Shown here in pieces: positions 47,591 to 60,700 of a stretch of 64,000 nucleotides of DNA. Made by a program: the position numbers and the translations under genes. Each line of letters starts with the position of its first letter. Within the stretch, counting starts at the first letter, position 1. The DNA is from Citrus sinensis (lineage: Eukaryota > Streptophyta > Magnoliopsida > Sapindales > Rutaceae). The stretch is taken from positions 23,851,501-23,915,500 of the forward strand of contig NC_068556.1 of assembly GCF_022201045.2 (NCBI RefSeq), given 5' to 3'. Below the pieces are notes generated by a model. The model saw nothing but the letters and a program-made list of their open reading frames with translations, did not search any database and had not been told where the DNA came from.

Positions 47591-48987
47591 TAAGTTTAAA
47601 CAATCAATCAATCAATCGCAGGATGATACAGCGCAACTGTTAGGAGTTTCCATTTATCTCTCTTCCGTCTTTGTTTAGTACATAAAATGCTGCTGCTGGT
47701 ACATTTTACCAAGAACGCTCTTTGTTTCTAGGATTCTCTCTCTTGGGATGGTATTATGTTTATCATATTCATCTTATAAGACACGTGAAGCTTTTGGCCA
47801 TTTTTGTGGGCTGCTAATGCTTGCATAATATTCAAAGCACCAATAGTTTTAGAAGATATATATATTCGGACTCTTTAATTAATAGTTTGGTTGTGGTGAT
47901 GCTTAAGCGATTGAAATGGTTTGTTGTGAATCAGCCATCTAATCTTAATTTGTATGCGTGTGTATATATGTATGTATGTATGTTTCGTTCAGCTCTTCGG
48001 TTGAGAGCAAGAGGTAATAAGAGCGCCAAGTTGACAAGGTAGTTAGTCGTAAAATTTGCCTTACGATAAACATGGCACACCACGAGTTTTCAGTTGCAAG
48101 GCTATAGTGTTAAAAGTATTGCTCACGAGAGTTGATTTTAATAACTAATGTTGCATCATGTTACTCATGCGCTTAAGCGCTATGCTTTTGATTCATGCAG
48201 TTTTACTAAAACCAGGAGCGGAAGAAATTTTCCAAGAATGGAATGAAGGAATTTTCAGGTGATCAGAGGATATTGCTTACAGAAACGAGCAGACTTGAAT
48301 TTGAATCAAGAATTAATTGACATGTAATTAGATGATACATTAAGATACGGTAGAACCAAAATAATTTGAATAAAAAACTTTTATGTTAAAAGTACTATTA
48401 TATTTCTTGTGAGCAAACCATAGTTTAGCTATACGGCTAACCCTTTCGGTCTGAGCAATGACTAATCTGAGAACCCACTATTATTATTTGGGCAGTATCG
48501 ATGTTTTGAATCTTGAATTTTTATGTGCGGTTTAAAATCATTTTTCACTTGTCATGAGATATAAAACTTAAAAAGAAAAATCGGAAGCCCTTCACATACA
48601 AATTTCCCAAAGAATATAATACCCGATACTAAAAAAATCTTGGGTGTATCATTTTATGATTAATATTCTTAAACAAATATGACAAAAATGTTGGCGTCGT
48701 AATAATAATAATAATATGGACAAAAAGATTTAGGGGAGTTGACACTCGTGACGAACAACCATTGTCTATCGGGATCTATTATCTATAAAAGTCGACATTA
48801 TCTTGATGGGCCGATCTTCCTATGGTGGAAAAACACTAGTGCCGACTAAGATTGTAAGAGACATTGCTTGCCCAAAAAGCTATTGTGCACGTAAAATTGT
48901 AAGAGGGTTATTCTAGAAATCAGCCCTGATCGTGGGTTATTCATTTCAATTTTATAAAGATGTTGTGGAAGAGAAGAAAGGGTGTCC
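47591..48987. other. OEP16-2 3' UTR and intergenic space
   Basis: No gene was recognised. Short AAT and TATG microsatellites occur near 48697-48715 and 47963-47980. The rest is AT-rich. Confidence 0.45.
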
Positions 48988-48990
48988 TTA

Positions 48991-49367
48991 GAGCATCTCC
49001 AAAAGGCTCTATAAATTTTATTCTTCAAATATTCATTTGTTTATTTATGCGGTAAATAGATGAGTGAAAAAAGATATTATTCTCTAAAAAACTCTTCAAA
49101 TATAAATGAATTAATATTATTTTAATTAAATAACTATTTTTTTAAAAGAAAAAGTCAATAGTAATTAAAGCACATTTCTCTTTTTTTTCAACAAAAAGTA
49201 ATAAAATATAAATTAAAGAGGGAGAAAGTAACTCTTTAAATTTGAAGAAAGATGATCATTTCTTATTTGAAGAAACTTAATTGGAGTGTCTTTTAGAGTC
49301 TTAAATGTTGATGTAGTTCTTCAAATAAGTAATAAAATCTTATTTGAAGAATCTTTTAGTGATGCTC
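48991..49367. mobile_element. Tourist-like (PIF/Harbinger) MITE
   Basis: The element starts GAGCATCTCCAAAAGG and ends with the inverse (TTAGTGATGCTC). It is flanked by the 3-bp TTA (48988-48990 and 49368-49370) expected for this superfamily. Inside, TATTCTTCAAAT-type sequence is mirrored by ATTTGAAGAAT on the other side. It is 377 bp long with no coding frame. Confidence 0.75.
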
Positions 49368-49370
49368 TTA

Positions 49371-49889
49371 GTGCATAACTTCCAATTCTTGAATTGTATT
49401 GAGAAACCGTGCTGGCCAAGATCATCTAGTATTTCGTAAGTCAATAAATTATAAAATATATCAGAGGTATTATGTCAATCATATAATAAGTAAATAATAT
49501 TATGATATGTGTGTATTTATTTTGAAAACAATAATATATGTGGTAGTTATATTAAATTTAACTACACATATTATATATGTATTAATTAATTGTAATACAT
49601 CAGATATATTTTAAAATTTATCTAATAAGTCAATATCGACGACTTAATTAATTGAGGACCGAGTTGGTCGGCAGCTAAAATTTGATACAGTCGAACACAC
49701 TAGATTCCAAGCTCTCAACCAACTGGACTGCTCTTTTAGGGTCTCTTTAAGAAAAAATTTCGGATCTCCGTATATTGTTCTAATTTTGTATTACACGCTG
49801 AAACAAAAATTTAAAACATTTTGGGTTACACGCGCAGGAGAGAGAGTCTTTAAAAAAAAAAATAAAATAAAATAAATACGCGGAAAAGA
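49371..49889. other. Intergenic space before the zinc-knuckle gene
   Basis: AT-rich, with no gene or clear element. The leader of the next gene seems to begin near 49890. Confidence 0.45.
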
Positions 49890-50509
49890 AAGCCTGGATT
49901 TTCTTGACGCCGTCGCCGCATTTGACTCTAGACTCAAACACCGAATCGAGCTCAGGCAAGGCACTTGACGCCGCAGCCACCGCTTCCACTATCGACGCGC
50001 CTGCTCTTCGCCGCCTCAATCATCTAGCACCAGGTTAATTTTGAGTTTCATTTATGATTCTTAAAATTCATTTAGGGTTTGGTCTGATTTGTTGATATCC
50101 AAAAGTCCCGCATTTTCAATTCTAGGGTTTCCTTTGGGGTGATTTGATCGATCAATTATCTTGTATTTCCTCTTCACGTTTATTGATCGGTTTAGTTGTT
50201 GCACATGCTCAAATAGTTAATTGATCGTTTATTTTTAACCCTGACCGATTTTTCATCTGCGAAATTTGTATTAATTCTTTCTTGAACTAAAATATTTCAT
50301 TGTGGGTAAAAATTTAATTTTGGGGGCTGTGTGTGTTTAGTTATTGGAATTACAAAGCTTTGTGTTTGTAATTGTTGATAATTTGAATTGTTGTTGGTAT
50401 TCGTAGAAAGATGTGATTGACTTGAATAAATTCTTGATTGCAGATAAGGTGAAGATTGCGATTGCAATTTGATAAGATTTTAGTTGTTGGAGACTTTACA
50501 GTTTTTTAA

Positions 50510-51289
<780 letters not shown>

Positions 51290-51844
51290 AGTACAACCCA
51301 GGAGGGCCAAGCTGTCATGGCTTTTATCATTTCTTGAGAGCTTGTATTTTCAATTGGTGAGAAACTTCCATCGGCTCCATGCAGCTGTGGAGCTTTCTAG
51401 GTTGACATCTTATATAATGTTGCAGATTGAGATTTAAGGGTTCTGAAATAAGTTTGGGTGTTTACTTCTCTTTTCTTTTTCCTTTGTCCTGTGGTATTGT
51501 GATGTAATATTTTTGTAGTTACAGCTGTAGTTTTCTTGAAATAAAAGCCTGTTTTTTGGATGCATTTTCGGTTTTTCTTGAACTCGATCGTGCGGCGTTG
51601 CATTGTATAATGTGTTGCGAGAAGCCTAGAATCAACCATTTTTCTTTGGAAATGGGCAGAACTTTCGCCGTCCACCAAAGATCTAGCTGATCATTTGGTT
51701 CAATTTATTATTGAAGCAAAATAAGCATGAAATCATCATGGTTCTTTCTTTCTTTGGTTCAATTCGTCTTCTAAAGAACGCCTTAGCATTATAGCACACC
51801 ATAGTAATTACTACTATCAAGTTGTATGGTTTATTTTTTGAAAA
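51290..51844. other. 3' UTR of the zinc-knuckle gene and flank
   Basis: The 3' UTR probably ends near 51545, where AATAAA occurs (about 51539-51544). No further gene is seen before the repeat array. Confidence 0.5.
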
Positions 51845-54425
51845 GGTTTTTAAAAATTTATACAAATTATTTTGGGCCTTCGAATCAATTTTCTCTCTCT
51901 CTCTTTTTTTTTTCCTTCTTGCAGTTTAGTTTCACCGATATCTACGTGCATATAAAAAATTAATTCAAAATACAACAACATCACCAAATTCATCTTAAAA
52001 AGATTGGCGTTTGGTTTTAGGATTTTTCCATCAAACCCTATTTGGGTTATAAAAAGATCTTCCAAAGAGTTTTACATCAATCTGATAGGTTCTCCTAAAC
52101 TTCTGAGGTTTTTTTTTTTTTGGGATAAAGTTTCAAAGATTCGTAAACATGTTTCGTTCAAATCCACTTCCATTTTTTCCCCTATGATCTAGTTTCATCA
52201 ATATCTATGTACATACAAAAAATTAGTTTGAAATTCAGCAACATTGTGAAATTGCCTTATAAAAACCAAAAAATAGTGTTTTATAGCCTTAAGTTCTGAG
52301 CCTAAACTGAACCCAAAAAAATTATAAGTTTTCTTTATCAATATCTACGTGCTTACATAAAAAATTAGTTCGAAATTCAACACCATCATGAAATCACCCT
52401 ATAAACACCCAAAACAGTGTGCTATAACCTTTAGTTTTGAGCTCAAACTGGACCCATAAAAAATTATGTGTTTTTTCAATCAAAGCCCCATTTGAGATAT
52501 AAAAACGGACTTCCAAAGTGTTTCACTTCTATCCAATAAGCTCTCCAAACTTTAGGTTTTTTTTTTTTTGGGGGAAGATTTTTCAAAAATTCATAAAAGT
52601 ATTTGGGGCCTCCAAATCGATTTCTATTTTATTTTTTCCCTATAGTCTAGTTTCATCATATCTACTTCCGAACAAAAAAATTGTTCGAAATTCAACACCA
52701 CTACAAAATTGCCATATAGGAGGCCAAAACAGTGTACTATATCCATTGGTTTTGAGCCCAAACTGGACGCCCAAAACAATTAGGCTTTTTTCTATCAAAA
52801 CCTTATTTCGGCTATAAAAGGGTTTGAAAAGAATTTTACATCAATCCGATAAGTTTTCCTAATTTCTCTATATATTTTAAAAAAATTTTAAAAGTGCTTT
52901 TAAAAATTCGTAAAACTTATTTTAGGCCTCCAAATCGACTTATAGTTTCTCTATGGTCTAGTTTCGTAAAAATATCATTGCAAAAATTGCCCTATAAATG
53001 CCAAAAATAATGTGCAAAAATAAACTTCAGTTCTCGGGCCAAATTGGGCCTCAGAAAAAAATTCTAAAATCCTTCCAAAAGGTTTCTCATCAATCCAACA
53101 AGTTTCGAATTTTTTTTTTTAAATTCATAAAAGTTATTTCGAACTTCCAAATCAACTCTTGTATTTTCTTATGATCTAGGTTTGCCAATAGCTACGTGGT
53201 GCAAAAAACTAGTTCGAATTGAACATCATAGCGAAATTGCCATATAAAAGCCTAAAATCGCGTGCTAGGGCCTTTAGTTCTGGGCCCAAATTGGGCCCGA
53301 AGAAAAATGAGTATTCTTCCATCAAAACTCTATTTCGACCACAAAGAAGCTTCCCAAAGAGTTTCACGTTAATCCGAAAATTTCTGCTAATTTTTGGGAT
53401 TTTTTTGAAAATATATAAGAATTATTTTGGGCCTCTAAATTGACTTCTGATTTTTCATAGGGACTAGCTTCATCCATATCTCCGTGCATGTAAAAAATTA
53501 GCTCAAAATTCAACACCATCGAGGAATTGACCCATAAAAGCCCAAAATAGTGTGCTAATAGCCTTTGATTCTGGTCCCAGGGAAACAATTTGTTTTTTTT
53601 TAAAATTAATTAAAGCCATATTTGGGCTATAAAAATGCCTTAAAAAGAGTTTACATCAATCCGATAGGTTCCAAAATTTTGTAAACATTATTTTGAGACC
53701 AACATGAATTGGACTATAAAAGCCTAAAACTATGTGTTATAGACTTTGGTTATGGCCCAAATTGAGTAACTTTTTTTTTGTTGCATTAAAACTCTATTTG
53801 GGCCATCAAAATCTGTCACAAATTGTTTCATATCAATCTGACAAGCTCTCCAATTTTTTTGGGATTTTTTTTGATCTGTTAAAGATCATAAAAATTATTT
53901 CAAGCTTCCCAATTGCCTCCCATTTCGCTACTGTGATTTAGTTTCACCAATATCTACGTAAATAGTTGGCACAAAATTCTATGCCTCCGCGAAATCATCC
54001 TTTACAAAAGTTTCACACCCTTCCAAGAAGCTCTATAAAAATTTGGAACTTTTATAATTTTTCAGAAAAACACTTAAAAAAATTGCCTTTGGTTATGGGC
54101 TTGGGAAAAAAAAATTGCCCCCCCCCCCCCCACCAAAACACTATTTGGTCCACAAAAATATCTCTTAAAAAGTTTCACATCAATCCAACTAGTTCTCTTA
54201 ATTTACGGGAAATTTTTATTTTTCAAAAAAGTTTTTAAAAGTTCGTAAAATTATTTTGGGCCTCCAAATCGACTTTCTGTTTTATCCTATGGTTGGATTC
54301 CATCATTATCTATGTGTATTCAAAAAATTAATTCAAAATTTAACATCATTGGCAAAATCTTTTATAAATGCCTAAAACTATGAGCTTTTGGTTCTTTTCC
54401 TAAACTGAGCCTAGAAAAAAAATAA
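51845..54425. repeat. Degenerate tandem array of about 300-bp units
   Basis: The same ordered phrases recur about eight to nine times: GGGCCTCCAAATCGACTT, CTATGGTCTAGTTTCA, ATATCTACGTGCAT, AAAAAATTAGTTCGAAATTC, AACACCATC, TGCCCTATAAAAGCC, AGTGTGCTATAGCCTTT, GGGCCCAAACTGG, TTTCACATCAATCCGATAGG, then a T-run. Anchors (TAGTTTCA-CAATATCTAC) lie near 51929, 52190, 52335, 52650, 52960, 53178, 53463, 53940 and 54290. Spacing is mostly 220-315 bases; some units are truncated. Copies are diverged and none is open for translation. I do not recognise the family. Confidence 0.75.
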
Positions 54426-54819
54426 AAAATTGGGTATATTTTCAACCAAAATTCGGTAGTTTATTGGTTAATCAACTCCTTTTTTATTCATGTGGGTACG
54501 GACATGAGTTTTTCATGTGCATTATGAAAATTGATTTTTTTTTTCAAATATTTAGTAACAAATTCGGCTGATTTTGGTTTAGATATCCAAATTGCATATA
54601 GTTGGTTTACATGATTTATTAGGTTCTGATAGAGCTATAATTGTAAATATTTGTAGACTTGTAATGTAATTAAAAAATAATAATAATTGGTCAAATGGAC
54701 GGTGACATTCTTTTTCTTAGCGAATGGTTCGTATCATATAGAAAAATAAAATGACAACAAATATTTTATAAGTGTGGCGAGAATGATGATCAATAAATTG
54801 TGATGTAATAATTAAAATA

Positions 54820-55000
54820 AAGAGTTTGTTATCTTACATAATGGTGTAAGAAACATGATTCTTTCACAGTTTGATGAAAATCTAACGATTGTGAGAATAT
54901 AAAGTAATAAAATTATATTATTTTTACAACCATTGAATTTTCATCAAAGGATTATAAAAGAGTCATATTTCTTACATCATCATCTAAGATAATTAGAGCC
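54820..55000. mobile_element. Foldback MITE with long inverted arms
   Basis: The left arm (from about 54820: TATCTTACATAATGGTGTAAG, CAGTTTGATGAAAATC) is mirrored by the reverse complement of the right arm (to 55000: TATCTTAGATGATGATGTAAG, CCTTTGATGAAAATTC). The arms are about 80 bases each, with about 15-20 bases between them. No clean target duplication was found. Confidence 0.6.
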
Positions 55001-55252
55001 TTGAAATAATATATTTTCATGTCTACATAAAAAGTAAAATTGCTTTTTATTCGTCATACCCAATGCCTTTTTCCATTTTTTTTTAAAAATCCTTAGTGCT
55101 GTACTACTGGAAAGATCTAAAAGAGCCCTATATATAAATCAGTTTGCCCGCCAAAGAAACTCGAAACGCTCATTCGCTCACTCGCTCGCTGCCTCTATCT
55201 CTCTCTTCCCTTTATTCTGTGTCTTTTTTGTTCTCTCTACTAATTTGCGGAA

Positions 55253-57085
55253 ATGAGTACTATGAAATTTTGCCGCGAATGGTCAGTTTTGCACATACAC
55301 TTTCTCCTTCATTATTTATTTGTTCTTTTTTCTTGAATGTAAAATAATAATAATAATAATTATTATTATTATTATTTGATATTTGTGAATTTCAGCAACA
55401 ACATTTTGTACCCAAAAGAAGACAAGGATCAAAAGATCCTCCTTTATGCTTGCCGCAACTGCGATCACCAGGCAACTTCTCTTTTTTATTTGTTCTCTAA
55501 TTTTCTCTTTTTTTAGTTTAATTAGTGTTGAACCCATTAATATTACGAAACCCTAATACTTTTATGTTGCTCTATTTTTATTTAGTTGGTGACTTAGCAT
55601 AGTGTTTTAAAAAGTTCAATAGGTGGTTGCATGCTTTGGTTTATATTAATGTCAAAAGGATATTTTTTATTGCACGTTCAGAAAGGGGCAATTTAACCCG
55701 ATATCTGTTGATTGCTGTTGTCTAATATCAATCTTGTTTGGGAAAGCGTTTCCTTCTGTGGGGGGTTTTCAAAGTTTTCTTCTTTCTTTTTCTATTTATT
55801 TTTACCTTTTTATTCATTGTGTTAATTTGGTCAAGGGTAGGTGCCAAGTAGTCATTCAGCATTAACTGCACAATTTTAATATAATTTTAGTATATTTCCA
55901 AATACTGTATGTTCTTTGATAAATTTAATTATGGGTGGTGCTACAAGTAATCTGCTCATTATTGATAGGAGGGTTTTGCTGGCGTGTTTTTTTTTTCCCT
56001 AATTTGTATGGCTTTCCAATTCTTTGCAGGAGGTTGCTGACAATAACTGCGTCTATAGGAATGAGGTACATCACTCTGTTGGTGAGCGCACTCAAGTTTT
56101 GCAGGATGTGGCTGCGGATCCAACTCTTCCTCGAACTAAAGCTGTTCGTTGTGTAAAATGCCAGCATGGTGAAGCCGTGTTTTTCCAGGTCAAGTTCCTA
56201 TTTCATTATGTTTTTTGGTTTATGTTCTTATTTATGGTCGATTTTAAGTTCTTGATGAAGCCATTGTGGTTCATAAGTTTTTCCATTTTCTATTTCTGGT
56301 CAGTTAGATTAGTGCTTGGGCTCCAATGTGCTTGTAGTTCTATTTCTTTGATATATTTTTGAAGAAGAGTATGCTTTTGATCACTTGCCAGGTTTTAGTT
56401 CTGGAAACAAAGAATGTTCATTATGTGCAAATAGCTATTTGAGCTCTTGATTTGACCCTTGAATGCATAATATAGTGTGCTGCTCTATCTTTTGCTCCCA
56501 TTTTTATGTGCAAGTTCTGTTACGCTTAGCTGAGGAATGGTTTTTTTCCCTTGAATTATTTTAGAAGGAAACAATTTGTACTTTAGCACTTCTTCCTAGG
56601 TCTTGTTATAATACATTCTAACTACAACGTTGTTAGTTGCCTACCTTTTGATGTTGCTTGATGCTTGGTTTGTTTCTACAGCTGGAATTTGTTCTATTGG
56701 AAAAGTATTTCAAAATCTTTGTATAGTTATATCAATCCATACGAATACTTTTATTGGATCGGTGGGTGCTTTTACCACTGGTTTTTTCTAGCTTGTAGGA
56801 AATCAGACACTTCGTACTGTCTTAATAATTTTGAAATAAAGATGGAAAAATCTTCTTTCCGTCCTGTTTTCTTCTCCTCAAATAATTGGTATTGCTCAAT
56901 TTTTATATTTGTGTAGCCATTCCCCATGGACCTTTGAGTTCAGTGTCAGCATTGACTCAAATCCTTTTTGCTAATACCATAAATTTTGGGCATAACTCAT
57001 GCAGGCAACTTCTAGAGGGGAGGAGGGTATGACGCTGTTCTTTGTCTGCTGTAACCCTAACTGCGGCCACCGTTGGAGAGAATAA
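55253..57085 (+). CDS. NRPB9: DNA-directed RNA polymerase subunit 9 (RPB9)
   Basis: Small zinc-ribbon subunit of RNA polymerase II (shared with Pol IV/V in plants) involved in start-site choice and fidelity. Four exons (55253-55281, 55396-55471, 56030-56188, 57005-57085) give 114 aa, the usual length. The N-terminal ribbon has Cys7, Cys10, Cys29 and Cys32; the C-terminal TFIIS-like ribbon has Cys76, Cys79, Cys103 and Cys108. [13 protein letters not shown] holds the conserved acidic loop. Intron 2 starts with GC rather than GT (CACCAG/GCAACT), and only this join keeps frame into [13 protein letters not shown]. The second Arabidopsis copy lies near CAMTA and LPD genes, as here. Confidence 0.96.
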
Positions 57086-57727
57086 GGTTTAATTGCTCCC
57101 ATTCCAGACTTACATTAATGGATGCGTTGTGTAACAGTTGATGAATCCATTTGCTTTAAGATTAGATTTCCATGAACTCTCTCTACCCCCTCAGTTGTTA
57201 CCAATGGTTTAATTACCAGTGTTATTTCAGTAACCTCTCCGGCTCCTGTTACTGATGGTTTAATTATTGGTGTCATTTTCACCGCCTTGATGTTCAAAAT
57301 TATGAACAAAATTTACAACCATGCTCAAAATTATGAACAAAATTTACAACCATGTTCCCCTCCGTTTTCCATAATGAAGCAATCAGCAGAGTAGTTCCAT
57401 GACGAGACAAATATATTGACAATTTTCATTTTACTTCGTTATCAATGAAGGTTATGATGTTTCGGTGAGATGTCCAACTGTTCTGTACAACAATAAATTT
57501 TCCGGTGGAAAAAATTTTCCACAACCAGCTAATTTCTACCAAAAACTTTATCCCCTCTAAGAAAGAATCCACCTGAGTACTAACCAATTCCCAAAATTGG
57601 ATTGAAAGAGCCTGAAGAATAAATAAAAGGAAAATATTATCTACAACAGAAACTGGGGAAAATGCCCCAGGCGGGGTGAAGGATTGTGTCTTATCATTGC
57701 CCAGGCGGGGTGAAGGATTGTGTCTTA
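57086..57727. other. Convergent 3' region of RPB9 and the BRWD gene
   Basis: Holds both 3' UTRs. A 31-base unit (CAAAATTATGAACAAAATTT core) is tandemly doubled at about 57292-57353. A 34-base unit is doubled at 57666-57733, overlapping the BRWD stop codon. No further gene is seen. Confidence 0.55.
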
Positions 57728-60700
57728 TCATTGGCCAACGTCATGAAACTGTGGGGCTTTTAAAGATGATAACGTCCGTGTGACCAAGTCAGAAAGGCGT
57801 TTTATTTTCGTTGAAAGGTCAGTGTTCCTCCCAAAGTAAGATTCTGCATTGGAGAGCATAACAGCAATGTCATGCTTCACTGCTTCCAAACCTCTATAAT
57901 AGTTGTTCTCTAACCTTGACTGGATCACGTCAAGAGATAATGGAACAGGAAACCTGCAAATATTTTTATCAGAACATCATGACCAGAATCTTCTTTAAGA
58001 AATGTGATGATATTTTAATTCAGAGAGCATGTATATTCATGCATTATTGTCTATGGACTACAAGAACCATGCATCAACATTACCTGTTCGTAAAGTTGGT
58101 CTTCTGTGAGACTTGCTTCAATTTTTGAACTCCATATTGATCCTAAAACGTCCACAGCAAAATTTAGACAAATCTTGACAACACCTTCATCAGATAGAGC
58201 CACACACACACACACACACGCACACACACACAAAAACTTGATTGATACCTGGACTCTATTGGCAGACTGCTCTAATTTGGCAAAGGCAGACAACAGCTTA
58301 TTTCTGTTATCATCGTCTATACGAGGTTGCTCCCACTGAGTATCAGAATCAAAAAGCTCCCAAGGACTGTGTAGATGTGTTTCTGTGGGCTCAGTCTTGT
58401 ACTGGACAGTATACCTTTCCCAAGGACTGTCTGGAAATTCAGAAGATTTGGGCTTGACAGACAGAACTCGGCCGTCCCACCAACTACCATCTTCATCACT
58501 CTCATTTTTCCACCAGACTTTGCACTTATCCCTGCATGTCCAATTTCTCTGAATAGCAGCATCAAACCGAGTTCTTTCAACAAGGAAGTCTGGGAAACCA
58601 GTCACTTCAGGCAAAGTAAGTCTGAATGTCATATTGGACACACTGGAAGTAGGGTCTATAAATTTGAGTGTCATTTTGCAACAGCTATCTCCAGATCCTG
58701 AAGCAGTGGCATATTCAAGGCTTTCGACTTTACAAAATTCAACTGCTCTTATGTTTCCCTTTACTGTTATCCAAGGGCCCACTTCTCTTGAGCCGCTATA
58801 ATTTATATACTCTTGATGCCCCTGAAAATTAGATTATGAAGCACAAACTATATAAGTACAAAAACAAGGGAAAAAAACAGTGAGTTTATTATGGATATCC
58901 ATCTCACCTGTCTTAAATATACAACTTCATCCCCTAACTGGGGAATATAACGGGAACCTTCCTCATGTGTTGACAACATTAACCATGATCCTTTTCTCAA
59001 TGATTGATGTGTCTTCCGCCTATCTATAGGACTTGAGTCACAGAATAAATAACTGGTTCTTCGGTTTCTTGTGGACCTCAATCCAACTGTCATCTTTGAA
59101 CTTGATCCCCATTCTTCATGTGGAAGTTGACATCTGCTTGTAGATCTATTATGGCCACTATACATATCTTCTGGTTGATTATGTTGTTCCAACCTCAGAT
59201 TAGAGCTGACGTTATCTGGGTCACATGTAGTTGTCTTCAGACCCATGGACCGTGTCCTACGAGAACCATCAGTTGCACTTTCATGGAAATTATTGTTGTT
59301 AGCATTTAAAGTGCTTTCGCCTACACCACCACCATCACCTTCTGAATTAGTCCTATCCCTATTTGTCTTTGACCTTCTATAGACAACATTAAACATCTTT
59401 CTTGAATGCGAATGCGAATGTGACCCCAAAGGGTCATGCGAATGTGAATGTGACCCCAAAGGGTCATGCTCAGAAGTGGAATCAATCTGAGCATTCAATC
59501 GCTGAGATCCATCAGCCCCACGGTCTGAACTAGTCCTATTTGTTCCATCGGACTCCAGCACTTCTGGAAGTGAATTGGGTTTAATGTCCAAAGAGCTGCC
59601 GTGCAATGCATCGCATCCATTGTTTTGATTTTCTACATCAGCATCCCTTAAAATCCTCTTCGATCTAATTCTCAGTTTGGTTGAGACTGGTGTGAGGATC
59701 TCTTTCAGTTCAGAAGGCTGGATAGTCCCATTCTGAAGGTGATTGGGATAAGGAGTTGTGTCCTCATCAGTTGTGTTCACACATTTTGATTCATCATAAT
59801 AGTTTAACTCGCTGAAGCCTGATTGCTGCTCTTTGCAACTAGCATCACCGCTATATACATCATTGTTCTCACCACTAAGATTTTTCACATTTTTTAAAGG
59901 CACTTCATCTGTATTGTCCCCACAGTTTGTTATTTCTTCCCCACAAGATATGTCAATTCCATCTTTTTCAGGTTTTACATGTCCGTTAACTTCACTTTCT
60001 TTCTCTTTATCATCATCAAGATGTATGCCGGATCCATTATTTGCATCCAATGGCATCATTTCTCCTATTTTCAAACGTTTTGAAGAGCGAGCTCTGACTC
60101 CTCCCCATCTAATTTTTCCATCTTTGTATCCATTGGACAGGTTTAAATAATCTTCAAGCTTGTCAAATTGCCCTCTCCCTCTTCTTTCCATCAGGCCGCA
60201 GTTTGCATCAACAGAACTGCAGTTGTTGCCAACATAGCTTACGCGATTACCATTGCCTTCAGTTGCTTCCTGATGAGCCTCAGATGATGTGCCTATTACA
60301 CTGACAAGCTGGTTACATTTATCTGACGTTCTCTCCTGCAGCTCATGCTTATTTGAATCACGAACCGGCAATTTTAGAACCAATCTCCTGATTCCAGCAT
60401 TCACATGAGATTCAGGGGTATCAAGTTTAGTCACATCCTCTGAATCATCCAAAGAAATTCCTTTCCCCTTTGAATGCTTCCTTTGCTCATTTAACAAAGA
60501 TCTACCAGATTCCTCACTCTCAATATATGAGTCTTGCAGATCACTTTCACTCTCTGATAATTCACCTTCTGAACCATCCACATCTTCTCCATCTGTAGAA
60601 GCTCCTGTAATTTTAGAAAAGAACGAGCGGGCATTGCGTGCAGCAGCTCTTTGAGGTCTCAATGACTTGGATGTGGAAGACTTCCTCCTTGAAGATTTTT

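Noticed and set aside
58106-60150. Plus-strand frames across the BRWD exons
   Set aside because: Shadows of the minus-strand coding exons, which carry conserved domains and consistent splice sites.
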